Shown piece by piece: positions 43,642 to 54,426 of a stretch of DNA of 64,000 nt. Position numbers and translations under genes: made by a program. How positions within the stretch are numbered: the stretch's first letter is position 1; the number at the start of each line of letters is the position of its first letter. Source of the DNA: Rhodanobacter sp. AS-Z3 (lineage in GTDB: Bacteria > Pseudomonadota > Gammaproteobacteria > Xanthomonadales > Rhodanobacteraceae); assembly GCF_029224025.1 (NCBI RefSeq), contig NZ_CP119392.1:1263001-1327000 (forward strand). The letters are read 5' to 3'. Under the pieces are notes generated by a model, which was not told the origin of the DNA, did no database searches, and worked only from the letters and a program-made list of their open reading frames with translations.

Positions 43642-45036
43642 TCACAACACCACGCAGCGGTTGCGCCCGGCGTGTTTTGCGCGGTACAGAGCGCGGTCGG
43701 CGCGTTCGAACACGTCTGCCGGTGTATCGCCGCCGCGCAAGGCGGTGATGCCGCACGACAGGGTGATCTGCACCGGTTGTTGCTGACCACGAAAGCCGAC
43801 ACCTTCAATACAGGTGCGCAACTCTTCGGCGATCGCATGGCCGGCGTCCACCGTGGTGCCAGGCAGTACCACCACGAACTCCTCACCGCCGTAGCGGGCC
43901 AGCAGATCGTCCGGACGCAGGCGGGTGGCGAGTTGATCCGCCACGATACGCAGTGCGCGGTCGCCGGCGGCATGGCCGAAGCGGTCGTTGATCTTCTTGA
44001 AGTGGTCGATGTCCAGCACCAGCAGGCAGGCATCGCAGGCCTCATCCATGACCTGCTCGCACAATTCCACCATGCGCTGTTCGAAGACCATCCGGTTGGC
44101 GATACCGGTCAGCGTGTCGGTCGAGGCAAGTTGCTGCTTCTGCTTGAGGCGCGTTTCCATCGTCTGAGCCGAACGTTCCAGCTCGCCGATGCGTTGGTTC
44201 ATCTGCTCGGAGCGGGTTTGCCACTCGCGTTCGCGCGCGTCTTCGCGCTCGCGGAACGTCTTCATGTGGCTAGCGATCGCACCGAGTCGCGATTGCACCT
44301 CCAGATGGAGGGAGCTCATGTCGGGTGACTGCTGCAGGTGATTGCCCAGCGCATCGATCTCGCTAGCCAGGTGACGGTCCAGTTCCTGCCTGGCACCGGT
44401 GCCATCGCGACGGTCGGTGCTTTCGTGATTGAGGTATTGGGCCAGTTCGTCCAGTTGTTTGGTGACGTGGGTCAGCAGCTGTTCGGCGGCGGCATGCTGG
44501 TCGCCCAGTTCGCGCAGGTGGCGATTGACCATGCCTGTAAGGCTTTCGACATGCACGGCCAGCGCGGCATCGTCAGCGGCGCTGGCGATGGCCGCGCGGA
44601 GATTGTCCAGACGACTGGCGTCGAGGTCTTCCAGACTCAGCCGATCAATCAGCCCCAGCAACAGATTGGCGGTGGATGAGCTCGCGGGTATGGCAAGGGC
44701 TGGCACGACGTCGGATACAGGTGGTGCAGCAACAGGCTTGCTTGCAACCGGCGGTGGCGCCGCGCTGCGCGTTTCAGGTAAGCCATCGAGCGAGCGTACG
44801 GCGTCGGTAAGGTCGGTCAGCAGTGATTCCAGCTCCTGCTCGTCGAGTGGTTCTCGCAAGCGCTGACGCAGTGTGCCCAGGGTGGCGTCCAACGTTCCGG
44901 TGCGGCCATCGGCGGCATAGGTAAGTCGGGTGGAAAGGCGACGCAGGAGGATGTCGACGCGCAGCCATTGCTCGCGGGCATGCTCCAGCTGCTCGATCAC
45001 CTGTTGTGGAGCGGGTGTTGACTGCGGGGTATTCAT
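43642..45036 (-). CDS. Diguanylate cyclase (GGDEF domain)
   Basis: 464 aa, cytoplasmic (no membrane helix). The long N-terminal half is Ala/Leu/Glu-rich and heptad-like ('[19 protein letters not shown]'), i.e. coiled coil, with no sensory domain that I recognise. The C-terminal GGDEF domain has GGEEF in '[14 protein letters not shown]' with RPDD five residues before it, an intact inhibitory I-site. It should be active, making c-di-GMP, and feedback-controlled. Start chosen at 45036 (ATG); 45066 and a GTG at 45093 are in-frame alternatives without a good ribosome binding site. Confidence 0.9.
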   Translation of the reverse strand: MNTPQSTPAPQQVIEQLEHAREQWLRVDILLRRLSTRLTYAADGRTGTLDATLGTLRQRLREPLDEQELESLLTDLTDAVRSLDGLPETRSAAPPPVASKPVAAPPVSDVVPALAIPASSSTANLLLGLIDRLSLEDLDASRLDNLRAAIASAADDAALAVHVESLTGMVNRHLRELGDQHAAAEQLLTHVTKQLDELAQYLNHESTDRRDGTGARQELDRHLASEIDALGNHLQQSPDMSSLHLEVQSRLGAIASHMKTFREREDAREREWQTRSEQMNQRIGELERSAQTMETRLKQKQQLASTDTLTGIANRMVFEQRMVELCEQVMDEACDACLLVLDIDHFKKINDRFGHAAGDRALRIVADQLATRLRPDDLLARYGGEEFVVVLPGTTVDAGHAIAEELRTCIEGVGFRGQQQPVQITLSCGITALRGGDTPADVFERADRALYRAKHAGRNRCVVL

Positions 45037-45292
45037 CGACGTCCGATTCGCTTCGCCGTTGGCCATGTTACGTGCGGCTCGTGGGAAACGCACGTGGTGG
45101 TCGATTCACCCTTCGCCGCTGTTTGCTTTAACCGTATGCGTGCAACCAGCCTGCAGCCATGCGGAGCGGTTGATGGAACATCAGTAGCCTGCGCGGGTGA
45201 GCTTCGCTCGCAGCTCTTGCGGGTCTCACAGGCCATGGGTTCGTTGATTTGTTGGTGCAGCGACAGGGTGATTCATCGGGCAGGACGCCGGA

Positions 45293-46741
45293 TCAGGATT
45301 GGTTGTCCAGCTTGAAAATGGTGACCTGATTTTGCATGGCTTCCGCACGGTCCTGCAGTAGGCGGCTCGCGGCGGCAGCTTCTTCGACCAAGGCTGCGTT
45401 TTGCTGGGTCGATCGATCGATCGAGGTGATGTCTCGGCCAATCTGATCAATACCGATCGACTGCTCCTCGCTGGCGGCGGCAATCTCGGCGACAACGGCA
45501 GCCACTCGCCCCACGCCGCTCACGATATTCGTGAGTACGACGCCGGACTGGTTCACTCGCTCGCTGCCGGCGCGGACCCGTTCGACGCTGTTGCCTATCA
45601 AGGTTTTGATCTGGCGCGCCGAGTTGGCACTGCGCTGAGCCAGTACGCGAACCTCGGAGGCAACCACTGCAAAACCACGACCATGCTCGCCGGCACGCGC
45701 CGCTTCCACGGCGGCATTGAGTGCCAGCAAGTTGGTCTGGAAGGCAATCTCGTCGATCACACCCAGAATATCGGCAATCTCGCGACTGGATTCGTCGATG
45801 GCCTGCATGGCGAGAACTGCCTCGGCGACCACCGAGCCGCCGGTAGTGGCTTGTTCGCGTACTTGCCGCACCAACTGTTCGGCCTGATGCGCGTTTTCTG
45901 CATTTTGCTTCACGGTGGCGGTCATTTGCTCCATCGAGGCAGCAGTCCGCTCCAGACTCGTTGCCTGATCCATCGTGCGCTGGCTCAGGTCATCGTTGCC
46001 CTGGGCAATCTGTCGCGCGGCATCAAGGATTGACGAGCCTCCCTGGTTGACCTCGCTGACGAGGGTGCCAATCTGCTGGAATACTCCCAGCAGGCGTTGC
46101 GCACGTGGCTCATTCACCTTGGAGAAATCGCTCAAGTCCAGATTGACATGCTGACCGTCCGCACCGATGTGCGCGGCCATATCACCAATCACTTCAGCTA
46201 CGGAGAAATCGCGCGCGGCGCGGTACGCGAGTATGACCAACACCACGGTCTCGGCCACCACGTACAGCGCGTGTTCGACGACCAGCCACCAGCTGGGTTC
46301 GGGGAAGCACCACGGCACCCATCCCCAGATCTGAAACCAGGCCAGCCCCTGCAGAAAATTGAACAGTACGTGGTGTACCGCGATGGTTGCTGCTGCCACC
46401 ATCGGTGAGATGACACTGCGGTAGACCACGGTGGCGCCAAGCATGGCAAAAATCGAGAAATGCGCGACGGGATTGCCCTGGTCCACCTGAATCAGCAGCG
46501 CTGTCATCACCATTGCCAGAATCGGCAGCAGCGTGCGGCTCAGCAGACCAGCGCGTGAACGGACTGCCACCAGCAGGGCCAGCGCCATCAAGGCTGCACC
46601 CACGACAATCGTGGGCAGCAGGCCGACCTTGATCAAGGCGTAAATGCAGGCACCAAGCCAGGTGGTTGCCATGGCCAGGAGCATCAGGCCGTCGTTTCCT
46701 TCGACAAGGCCATTGACGCCTGGAAGTTTCTTGCGGGTCAT
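45293..46741 (-). CDS. Methyl-accepting chemotaxis protein, multi-helix N-terminus
   Basis: 482 aa. About six helices in the first 185 residues with no large periplasmic sensor ('[14 protein letters not shown]' is aromatic), then a signalling domain whose hairpin tip reads '[35 protein letters not shown]'. No clear HAMP domain. Methylation-helix regions look normal. This layout suits sensing of energy state, light, or small membrane-soluble molecules. Single gene; no CheR/CheB or flagellar genes nearby. Confidence 0.88.
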   Translation of the reverse strand: MTRKKLPGVNGLVEGNDGLMLLAMATTWLGACIYALIKVGLLPTIVVGAALMALALLVAVRSRAGLLSRTLLPILAMVMTALLIQVDQGNPVAHFSIFAMLGATVVYRSVISPMVAAATIAVHHVLFNFLQGLAWFQIWGWVPWCFPEPSWWLVVEHALYVVAETVVLVILAYRAARDFSVAEVIGDMAAHIGADGQHVNLDLSDFSKVNEPRAQRLLGVFQQIGTLVSEVNQGGSSILDAARQIAQGNDDLSQRTMDQATSLERTAASMEQMTATVKQNAENAHQAEQLVRQVREQATTGGSVVAEAVLAMQAIDESSREIADILGVIDEIAFQTNLLALNAAVEAARAGEHGRGFAVVASEVRVLAQRSANSARQIKTLIGNSVERVRAGSERVNQSGVVLTNIVSGVGRVAAVVAEIAAASEEQSIGIDQIGRDITSIDRSTQQNAALVEEAAAASRLLQDRAEAMQNQVTIFKLDNQS

Positions 46742-47108
46742 GCGGAGTGGCCTTCAGGCTAATTTGGGCAGGGCGGAGCCATACCTGCTGATACAGCCAC
46801 AGGCGCGACGCAGAGAAACGGATCGGCTAAGCGTCCATAGCTATCGGCCGCGTGTCACAGAGCTTTACTGGCTGGAAAGAGTCAGCGTTCAGCCAACAAC
46901 GGCCGGGCGGCAACCGATGGTTTCCTGACTGGGTCCGGGCTGCATCCGTGCCCACACACACGCGAGAGTCGCCGGCATGGCCAGATCGACGAGAAGCCCG
47001 AAACAGCCGACGTCGTGATTCCCGCCGTCGACGCGACTGCTCGCTGGCATAACTGGCCTTGGCTTGGCGTCGCGGATTCGTACGCTGGCGCGGTAGCGCG
47101 GAATTGGC
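46742..47108. other. Gene-less stretch
   Basis: 367 bases between the chemoreceptor start and the dusB end. I see no plausible ORF, tRNA, hairpin terminator or repeat. It presumably holds the chemoreceptor promoter, but no convincing -35/-10 pair stands out. Confidence 0.4.
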
Positions 47109-48095
47109 TCAGGCAGCGCGCGCTTCAGGCGACGCCAGCGCGATGAAATAGTCACGGGTCAGGCGCAGCTGATCAGCAGCAGTCTCTGCACGATTGACCA
47201 CGGCGCGGAAGGCGGAGTTCTCCGGCCGATCCTTTGCGTACCAGCCCAGATGTTTGCGTGCGATGCGCACACCCGCCTGTTCGCCGTAGAAAGCGTACAA
47301 CTGTTCAAGGTGGCCAAGCAGGATGGTGGCTACTTCGGCGGGCTGTGGTTCGGCCAGCAATTCGCCGGTAGCCAGAAAGTGTGCGATCTCGCGGAAGATC
47401 CACGGCCGGCCCTGTGCACCGCGCCCGACCATCACGGCATCAGCGCCGGTGATGTCCAGTACATGCTTCGCCTGCTGCGGGCTGCAGACATCGCCGTTGG
47501 CCAGCACGGGTATGCGCACGGCGGCCTTTACGGCAGTGATCGTCTCGTATTCCGCATCACCTTCGTACTTGTCGGCGCGGGTGCGACCGTGCACAGCCAA
47601 TGCAGCGATGCCGCTGTCCTCGGCGATCCGGGCGATGTTCACGGCATTGCGGTTGTCGCGATTCCAGCCGGTGCGGATCTTCAGCGTCACCGGCACCTCG
47701 ACGGCGTCGACCACGGCCTTGGTGATGCGTGCCACCAAGGCTTCGTCCTGCAGCAAGGCCGAACCCGACCATACGTTGCAGACTTTCTTGGCCGGGCAAC
47801 CCATGTTGATATCGATGATCTGCGCGCCATTGGCCACGTTGAAGCGCGCCGCTTCGGCCAGCATCGCCGGGTCGTAGCCGGCGATCTGCACGCTGACCGG
47901 CTCGGGTTCGCCCTCGTGATCCATGCGCTGCAACGACTTGCGTGTGTGCCACAGCCGTGGATCGGCATTGGTCATTTCCGACACGGCCAGACCCGCGCCC
48001 AGCCGTTTGCACAGCAGCCGGAACGGCTTGTCGGTGACGCCGGCCATCGGGGCCAGCACCACGCGTGGGTCAATCAGGTAAGGGCCGATACGCAT
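47109..48095 (-). CDS. dusB: tRNA-dihydrouridine synthase DusB
   Basis: FMN enzyme, 328 aa. Opens 'MRIGPYLIDPRVVLAPMAGVTDKPFR', with the conserved Cys in 'INMGCPAKKVCN', 'VHGRTRADKYEG' and 'VGRGAQGRPWIF'. Start at 48095 is fixed by the opening. In many gammaproteobacteria dusB is followed by fis; here no fis follows. Confidence 0.95.
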   Translation of the reverse strand: MRIGPYLIDPRVVLAPMAGVTDKPFRLLCKRLGAGLAVSEMTNADPRLWHTRKSLQRMDHEGEPEPVSVQIAGYDPAMLAEAARFNVANGAQIIDINMGCPAKKVCNVWSGSALLQDEALVARITKAVVDAVEVPVTLKIRTGWNRDNRNAVNIARIAEDSGIAALAVHGRTRADKYEGDAEYETITAVKAAVRIPVLANGDVCSPQQAKHVLDITGADAVMVGRGAQGRPWIFREIAHFLATGELLAEPQPAEVATILLGHLEQLYAFYGEQAGVRIARKHLGWYAKDRPENSAFRAVVNRAETAADQLRLTRDYFIALASPEARAA

Positions 48096-48111
48096 TCGGC
48101 CATTGTAGTGA

Positions 48112-48146
48112 AACCGGCAAGCCGCCGCGCTGGCGGCTTGCCGGTT
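48112..48146. terminator. Hairpin between dusB and the TonB receptor
   Basis: A 15-base-pair perfect stem (AACCGGCAAGCCGCC and its reverse complement) with a five-base loop, at the end of the TonB-receptor gene. No long T run, so termination could be Rho-assisted, or the hairpin may guard the mRNA end. Confidence 0.7.
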
Positions 48147-48153
48147 CACGCGT

Positions 48154-50697
48154 TTACAGCGCGCCGCGCAAGGTCAGGCCGTAGGTTCGAGGAGCACCCA
48201 GGAAGGCATTGATCGAGCCGGTCTGCAGTGGCGCGTCGTAGCCCACCTGCTTGTACGTGCGGTTGGTGAGGTTGTTGCCCCAAAGCTCCACCTGCCAGTG
48301 CTTGCTGACCGCGCCGACCACGAAGCGGGCGTTGAGCAGGGTATAGGCCGCTTGCATCTTGTACGGGTTCAGGTCGGAGCCAGTGTTGTACTCGGTCATG
48401 TGCTTGGCGCCGACGTTGAAGCGACCGGTCAGCGAATCACTGAAGTTCCACTGGTAAGTGACGCCACCGGTGAGCGACCACTTCGGTGCGAAGCCGGCAG
48501 TGCCGCCCGGTACCAGCGCGAGAGCAGCATCGGGCAACAAGTCGTCGCCGTATTTCGCGTCCGTATAGGTGGCGCCAGCCTGCAATGACAGTCCCGGAAC
48601 CGTGGTCTGCCAGAGCAGGTCAGCGTCCATGCCCTTGGTGATCAACTCGGGCACCGAGCGCACCACGTAGCTGGTGCCGAGGAAGCTGTTGAGCTGGAAG
48701 TCGGTGTACTTCGCGTGGAACAGCGCGGCGTTCAACAACAGGTTGCCGCCCGCCCAACTGGTCTTGGTGCCCAGCTCGAAACTGTCCACGAATTCGCCGG
48801 GGAACGAGGTGTCGGTGACCGGCAGGATGCCTTGCGGTCCATTGCTCAGGCCGTTGCCCGACTGCACGCGATCCAGGTTGAAGCCGCCGGCCTTGTAGCC
48901 ACGTGCGGCCGAGGCGTAGGTCATCACGTCGTCGGTCCAGCGGTAGGCCGCCTTCACCGTGCCCGACCATTCGTTGGCGGTGAAATCCTGCGAGGTGGTA
49001 CGGCCGTTGAACATCGGGTTGGCCCACGGCAGGCACATGTAGCCGATGACGGTGGGTACCAGCGCGGACAGATACGGGCCGGGCACGCCGCGTGAAGCCA
49101 GCGCGCCGCCGACCTGGGCCGGGTTGCCCAGCGCAGACGCGCAAGCGAGGCCGCCGTTCGGATTGCTGTAGAACGAGTCAACCGACTTGCTCTCATGGGT
49201 GTAACGCAAGCCCATGGTCAGTGCCAGCTTGTCGGTGGCGTGAAAGGTGACGTTGCCGAAAGCCGCGGTACTTTTTGCGTCCTGCTTCCAGTGGTCACGC
49301 GATGCCGCGCCGAGATATGCCGTGCCGTACGGCTTGCCCGCAGCCTGCGAGAGGAAGGTTGCGGCGCCGGTGGTGTTGACCAGGCCAGCTGGGAACGAGG
49401 CCGCGATGTTGTTCAGCAGCGCCGTGGACAAATAGGGTTCATACGCTGCGCCCAGGCTGACGGCATCGTGTCGCTGCAGCTTTTCGTTGTCGTAATAGAT
49501 GCCCGCCATCCAGTCGACCCGATCGGTGCGGCCGGCCAGGCGCAATTCCTGGCTGAAGGTCTTGAAGTGCACCGAGTTGTCGTTGGCACCGTAAGGCCGA
49601 TACCAGATATCCGCGCCGCTGTAGTCGATGTCGGCGCCGCCGATGGCATCCCACTCGCGCAGCGCGCTGATCGAGGTGAAGGTGGCGTTGCCCAGCGATG
49701 AAGTATTCCAGTTGAGTTCGGCCGAGATGCCCTTGTCGGTGATTTTCTGGGTGGTGTCACGGTTGTTGTAGGTCAGTCGCTGGTTGATGTCGACCGCCGG
49801 GATCACCCCTTTGCCACCGGCCAGTGCGTTGACGATGGCCGCGGTAGGGCCGCGCACCACGGTGACGCCGACGCAGCAATTCTCGTTGCGCTGGGTGTAA
49901 TCGCCGATGATGTTGATGTCGAGGCTCTTGCTTGGCGTGATCAGCAATTGCGCGCGCACCGAATGGAAGTTCTGGTCGCCGTCGGTGGTCAATGTGCGCG
50001 GGCCGACGCCGGTATTGACGTGATTGAAGCCGTCGCGCTTGCGATCGACGGCGTAGATCCGGAATGCGGCGTAGTCATTCAACTTGTTGTTGTACGAACC
50101 GGCCACGCCCGCCGCGCCATAGTTGCCTACGGTGAACTCGAGGTTGCCTTCTTCCTTGAAGGTAGGGCGCTTGGTGATCACGTTGATCAGGCCGGCCGAG
50201 GTGTTCTTGCCGAACACGGTGCCTTGCGGGCCCTTGAGCACTTCGACCTGCTCCAGTTCGCCGAGGTCGCCGAAGGCCACGCCGTTGCGCGCGCGCGGCA
50301 CGCCGTCGACAACGATGCCGACCGAAGATTCCAGGCCGGGGTTGTCGCCCACCGTGCCGACGCCGCGAATGCGTGCGGTGGTCTGCGTTTCCGAGGTGGT
50401 GCTGGCAACGAACAGGGTCGGGACCAGCGTCTGCAGGTCCTTGATGTCGTGCACGCCGGTGTCCTGCAGCAGTTGTTCTGGCAACGTCGCCATGGTGATC
50501 GGCACGTCCTGCAGCAATTCCGCGCGCTTTTGTGCCTGCACCATGATCTGGCTGAGCGTGACCGCTTTCTCGGTTTTTTGTGAGTCCGTCGCAGGCGCGC
50601 TTCCGTCTTGGGCTAGCGCAACCGAGCATGGCGCGATGGCCAGCGCGGCAAGGATCGAAAGAGCAAGGTACTGGCGACGCTGATGGGTTTGCTGCAT
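48154..50697 (-). CDS. TonB-dependent receptor
   Basis: 847 aa outer-membrane receptor: signal peptide ('LSILAALAIAPCSVALAQ'), a plug domain with 'LLQDVPITMATLPEQLLQ', 'ARIRGVGTVGDNPG' and 'EVLKGPQGTVFGKNTSAGLINVITK', and a beta barrel ending in Phe/Leu-rich strands '...PRTYGLTLRGAL'. The plug is of the 'iron complex outer-membrane recepter' type common in sphingomonads and Xanthomonadales; ligand unknown. Start at 50697 has GGGGAG six bases upstream. It is followed, on its upstream side, by the nucleoside MFS gene on the same strand after a terminator, so it is separately transcribed. Confidence 0.92.
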   Translation of the reverse strand: MQQTHQRRQYLALSILAALAIAPCSVALAQDGSAPATDSQKTEKAVTLSQIMVQAQKRAELLQDVPITMATLPEQLLQDTGVHDIKDLQTLVPTLFVASTTSETQTTARIRGVGTVGDNPGLESSVGIVVDGVPRARNGVAFGDLGELEQVEVLKGPQGTVFGKNTSAGLINVITKRPTFKEEGNLEFTVGNYGAAGVAGSYNNKLNDYAAFRIYAVDRKRDGFNHVNTGVGPRTLTTDGDQNFHSVRAQLLITPSKSLDINIIGDYTQRNENCCVGVTVVRGPTAAIVNALAGGKGVIPAVDINQRLTYNNRDTTQKITDKGISAELNWNTSSLGNATFTSISALREWDAIGGADIDYSGADIWYRPYGANDNSVHFKTFSQELRLAGRTDRVDWMAGIYYDNEKLQRHDAVSLGAAYEPYLSTALLNNIAASFPAGLVNTTGAATFLSQAAGKPYGTAYLGAASRDHWKQDAKSTAAFGNVTFHATDKLALTMGLRYTHESKSVDSFYSNPNGGLACASALGNPAQVGGALASRGVPGPYLSALVPTVIGYMCLPWANPMFNGRTTSQDFTANEWSGTVKAAYRWTDDVMTYASAARGYKAGGFNLDRVQSGNGLSNGPQGILPVTDTSFPGEFVDSFELGTKTSWAGGNLLLNAALFHAKYTDFQLNSFLGTSYVVRSVPELITKGMDADLLWQTTVPGLSLQAGATYTDAKYGDDLLPDAALALVPGGTAGFAPKWSLTGGVTYQWNFSDSLTGRFNVGAKHMTEYNTGSDLNPYKMQAAYTLLNARFVVGAVSKHWQVELWGNNLTNRTYKQVGYDAPLQTGSINAFLGAPRTYGLTLRGAL

Positions 50698-50918
50698 GAA
50701 GTTCTCCCCGTTGATGGACCGTTGGTGCACGTGTGGGCCGCTCTTCGGCGGCGTCCCGGCGTCAAGTCGCAATTTCTTGCGATACGGCCATCCTATACAG
50801 CGGGTTTGGTTAAAGCAACATCCTGAATTTTAGGGTTTTTTTGTGCCCTGCGGCATGATCGTGAGCGCCGCCCCACGCATCGCGCAAACCGCGCGGCGTG
50901 GACGGCGGAAAGCCAAAC

Positions 50919-50950
50919 GAACAGGGCCTCCGCGGAGGAAGGCCCTGTTC
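50919..50950 (-). terminator. Terminator hairpin after the MFS gene
   Basis: GAACAGGGCC at 50919-50928 pairs with GGCCCTGTTC at 50941-50950. It lies 35 bases past the stop of the nucleoside transporter on the minus strand and upstream of the TonB-receptor promoter region (50698-50918, AT-rich around 50800-50850). Confidence 0.75.
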
Positions 50951-50984
50951 GGCTTGCTGCAGCTACGTTGCTGCCGGGGGAAGC

Positions 50985-52238
50985 TCAGATGTGTACTGGC
51001 GTGGTGACCGCATCAGGTACGTGTTTGTGCTTGAAGAGGATGGCAAACAGTACGGCTACCACCAGCGAGTAGGCGGCGAAGGCCAGCCAGATCTGATGCC
51101 ACTGCAGCACGCCACCGGCGCCGGTGAAGTAGCGGTCGATGATGATGCCGCTCAGCGAGCTGCCCAGCACCGCACCGATGCCGTTGGTCATCAGCATGAA
51201 CAGGCCTTGTGCACTGGCACGAATCTGCGGGTCGGCCTGACCCTCGACGAAGAGCGAGCCGGAGATGTTGAAGAAATCGAACGCCATGCCGTAGACGATG
51301 TTCGACATCAGGATCATCCACAGCAGGTCAGTCGGGTTGCCATAAGCGAACAGACCGAAGCGCAGCACCCAGGCTATCATGCTGATCAGCATCACCGTCT
51401 TGATGCCGAAGCGGTACAGAAAGAACGGGATGGCCAGGATGAACAGCGTTTCCGACACCTGTGACAGTGACAGCACGATGTTTGAGTACTTCACCACGAA
51501 CGACTGTGCGTAAACGGCGTTGCTGCCGAAGTCGCTGAGGAAGGTGTTGCCGTAGGCGTTGGTCAACTGGAGTGATGCGCCCAGTGCCATGGCGAACAGG
51601 AAAAACACGGCCATCTTGTACTGCTTCATCAAGGCAAATGCGCGCAGGCCCAGCGCATCGACCAGCGAAGTGTGTTTGGTGTAGGCAGGCGGACAGCGTG
51701 GCAGGGTGAACGCATACAACCCAAGCAAGACGGCGGCGATACCTGCGACGTAGAACTGCGTTGGCGAGGTGTCCAGGTGACGCAGGCTGATTGTCCACAT
51801 CGCGACGATGAAACCGACCGTTCCCCACACGCGAATCGGCGGATAGACCTTGATGATGTCCTGGCCGTCGGCCTTCAGTGCGTTGTATGCCACGGTGATC
51901 GATAGTGCGATCGTGGGCATGTAGAAACACATGTTGACCAACATCACCCAGAACAGCAGTTGGGGGCTGCCCACCGTCGGCACGATGAAGAGCATGCATG
52001 CCCCGAGCAGATGCAGCACGCCATACAGGCGTTCGGCGTTGATCCACTTGTCCGCCAGAATGCCCATCAGCGCCGGCATGAACAGCGAGGCGATGCCCAT
52101 CGTCGCAAAGATCGCGCCGAACTCGGTGCTCGACCAGTGTTGCGTCTGGTAGCAATAGTTACCCACGGTGGTCAGCCACGAACCCCACACGAAGAATTGC
52201 AGGAAGTTCATGATGATGAGGCGGAGCTTGAGACTCAT
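50985..52238 (-). CDS. nupG: Nucleoside MFS transporter, NupG-like
   Basis: 417 aa with about twelve helices. 'MNFLQFFVWGSWLTTVGNYC', 'GIASLFMPALMGILADKW' and 'FLPALMGI..' type helix 2 and the late 'FVEGQADPQIRASAQGLFML' loop are characteristic of the nucleoside:H+ symporter family (NupG/XapB). Inner membrane; likely imports nucleosides. Lies upstream of the TonB receptor, so nucleosides may be what that receptor handles, but this is only proximity. Confidence 0.85.
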   Translation of the reverse strand: MSLKLRLIIMNFLQFFVWGSWLTTVGNYCYQTQHWSSTEFGAIFATMGIASLFMPALMGILADKWINAERLYGVLHLLGACMLFIVPTVGSPQLLFWVMLVNMCFYMPTIALSITVAYNALKADGQDIIKVYPPIRVWGTVGFIVAMWTISLRHLDTSPTQFYVAGIAAVLLGLYAFTLPRCPPAYTKHTSLVDALGLRAFALMKQYKMAVFFLFAMALGASLQLTNAYGNTFLSDFGSNAVYAQSFVVKYSNIVLSLSQVSETLFILAIPFFLYRFGIKTVMLISMIAWVLRFGLFAYGNPTDLLWMILMSNIVYGMAFDFFNISGSLFVEGQADPQIRASAQGLFMLMTNGIGAVLGSSLSGIIIDRYFTGAGGVLQWHQIWLAFAAYSLVVAVLFAILFKHKHVPDAVTTPVHI

Positions 52239-52358
52239 TGGCGATTATCCGGCATGCGTAGTTTCCCCTGCAGGGCCGTGATCTAGTCGCGGTCCCAAAC
52301 CTTGCCGAAGGTTAGAGGATGCTGCTGCAAACCGGCAAGGTAGGCTGCACAGCGCGAC

Positions 52359-53015
52359 TCAAGGTTGCTCTTGCAGTGCCATCGCCACGCGCTCACGCAG
52401 TACCGGCAGCAGCTCGTCTTCAAACCACTGGTTGTGCATGACCCAGGGACGGTTGCGTGGACTTGGGTGCGGTAGCGGCAGGACGCCGCGCGCAAGGTGG
52501 CTGCGCCAATCGCGCACGGTGTCGGTAAGACTGGCGCTGCGTGTCGTGCCGAGCAGGCCGACCTGAGCGTACTGGCCGATCGCCAGTGTCAGTTGCACTC
52601 GACCAAGCAGCGGAAACAGCAACGGATGCCAGGTCGGCGCGCATTCCGGCCGCGGTGGCAGGTCGCCGCTCTTGCCGCTGCCGGGAAAGCAAAAGCCCAT
52701 CGGCACGATTGCGACCCGGCTGGCGTCGTAAAACGTCGCCTTGTCGATGCCCAGCCAGTCACGCAGACGCTCGCCACTGACGTCGTTGAACGGAATGCCG
52801 CTCTCATGCACCTTGCGTCCCGGCGCCTGGCTGACGATCAGCAGGCGCGACGTCGCCGAAGCCTGCAGCACGGGTCGCGGGCCGAGGGCCAAATGCGCCT
52901 CGCAGATCCGGCAGGCCTGGATCTGCTTGAGCAACGCGCTCACTGCGCCCGCTTGCTTCGCGGTGTTGCTCGTTGTCTGTTCGGCCACTTCCACTTGTCG
53001 ATCCTTTGAACTCAC
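52359..53015 (-). CDS. Uracil-DNA glycosylase family protein
   Basis: 218 aa. 'IVSQAPGRKVHESGIPFNDVSGERLRDW' is the active-site region of the superfamily and 'LPHPSPRNRPW' the DNA-contact loop. Two Cys in 'CRICEAH' recall the Fe-S ligands of family 4/5 enzymes but the set is incomplete, so it belongs to a sub-family without a clear cluster. Starts with GTG at 53015, overlapping the stop of the upstream FAD-oxidase gene by four bases. Confidence 0.85.
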   Translation of the reverse strand: MSSKDRQVEVAEQTTSNTAKQAGAVSALLKQIQACRICEAHLALGPRPVLQASATSRLLIVSQAPGRKVHESGIPFNDVSGERLRDWLGIDKATFYDASRVAIVPMGFCFPGSGKSGDLPPRPECAPTWHPLLFPLLGRVQLTLAIGQYAQVGLLGTTRSASLTDTVRDWRSHLARGVLPLPHPSPRNRPWVMHNQWFEDELLPVLRERVAMALQEQP

Positions 53016-54400
53016 GGCAACAATTTTCCCGGATTGAGTATCCCGTCCGGATCGAATGCCGTCTTGATGTTGCGCATCAACTGCAACGTCGACGCTTCCA
53101 GCGCGAGCGGCATGAACTCGCGCTTGAGCAAGCCGATGCCATGTTCGCCCGACAGCGTGCCGTCGAGTGAAAGCACCAGTGCGAACAAATCGGCGAGGCA
53201 GGCGTGTGCGCGTTCGCGCTCGTCCTCGTCGCGCGGCAGCAGGTTGACGTGCAGGTTGCCATTGCCGGCATGACCGAAGCTCACCATCAATACATCATGT
53301 TGCGCGGAAAGCTGCTTGATGCCGTTCACCAACGCCGCCAGATGGCCGACTGGCACCACCACATCTTCGTTGATCTTGTTCGGTGAAATCGTGCGCTGGG
53401 CCGGCGACAGTGCCTTGCGTGCCGACCAGAGTGCGCGCGTTTCCTCGGCGCTCTGAGCAACCCGCAGCTTTTGCATTCCGGCGCCGCGTGCCGCGGCGCA
53501 AACGGCCTCCACAGCGCTATCCAGCGTATCTGCTTCGCCGTCTACTTCGATCATCAGCAACGCGCCGGCCAACGGCACGCTGTCGCCGCCGTATGCGTGG
53601 GCCAGCTTCAAGGCCACATCGTCGATGAATTCAAGCGCGCAGGGGGTCACCGGCTGGGCCATGATCCGCACCACCGCACGCGCTGCCGCATCCACGTTGG
53701 CATAGGTAGCGCGCAGCGTGCGCATGGCTGAAGGCTTGGGAGTGAGTTTCAGGGTGGCTTCGGTGATCAGCGCCAGCGTACCTTCCGAGCCGATGAGTAG
53801 TCGGGTGAGGTCGTAACCGGTCGAACTCTTGCTGGTGTAAGTGCCGCAGCGAAAACCTTCGCCGTTGCCGGCGACGGCGCGCAAGCCCAGGGTGTTCTCG
53901 CGTGGGCTGCCGTACTTCACGGTGCGCGGACCAGCCGAATTGCAGGCGAGATTGCCGCCGATACTGCATTGTGCAGACGAGCTGGGGTCGGGCGGCCAAA
54001 ACAACCCGTGCGAGAAGAGAGCTTGCTGCAGCTCGCCGTTCAATACTCCGGGCTCCACCACGGCAAGGCGGCTGTCCGGATCAATCCGGATGATCCGGTT
54101 CATTCGCTCGAAGCTCACCACCACACCACCTTCGATCGGTACGGTGGCGCCGATCGTATTGGTGCCGCGGCCGCGTGCAATCACCTGAATCTGGTGCGCG
54201 CGGCAAGCCTGCACCAGTGCTTCCACCTGGGCATGGTCAGTGGGAAACACCACGGCGTCGGGCAGGGCGTGCCGTCGTGAGTTGTCATGCGAGTAAGCGA
54301 TGCGCTCCGTCTCGCCCACGGCGAAGCTGTCGGCGGAAAAGATTTCACCCAGACGCATACGCAATTCGGCAGGCAGATGCATGCTGCAAACGTAAACCAT
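53012..54400 (-). CDS. FAD-linked oxidase, GlcD/D-lactate dehydrogenase type
   Basis: 462 aa. FAD-binding domain (about 35-215) with 'VIARGRGTNTIGATVPIEGGVVVSFERMNRI' and 'GGNLACNSAGPRTVKYGSP', then the C-terminal FAD-oxidase domain with 'FGHAGNGNLHVNLLPRDEDERE' and 'GTLSGEHGIGLLKREFM'. Oxidises a 2-hydroxy acid such as glycolate or D-lactate. Another in-frame ATG at 54382 is possible as start. Middle gene of a chain lpoA-yraN-this-udg. Confidence 0.9.
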   Translation of the reverse strand: MVYVCSMHLPAELRMRLGEIFSADSFAVGETERIAYSHDNSRRHALPDAVVFPTDHAQVEALVQACRAHQIQVIARGRGTNTIGATVPIEGGVVVSFERMNRIIRIDPDSRLAVVEPGVLNGELQQALFSHGLFWPPDPSSSAQCSIGGNLACNSAGPRTVKYGSPRENTLGLRAVAGNGEGFRCGTYTSKSSTGYDLTRLLIGSEGTLALITEATLKLTPKPSAMRTLRATYANVDAAARAVVRIMAQPVTPCALEFIDDVALKLAHAYGGDSVPLAGALLMIEVDGEADTLDSAVEAVCAAARGAGMQKLRVAQSAEETRALWSARKALSPAQRTISPNKINEDVVVPVGHLAALVNGIKQLSAQHDVLMVSFGHAGNGNLHVNLLPRDEDERERAHACLADLFALVLSLDGTLSGEHGIGLLKREFMPLALEASTLQLMRNIKTAFDPDGILNPGKLLP

Positions 54401-54426
54401 GCCGGATGAATCAGTATTGAGCCAGA

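Noticed and set aside
46742..47108. Hidden tRNA or small gene in the 367-base gap
   Set aside because: No cloverleaf, no T-arm consensus, and no ORF with start and ribosome binding site.
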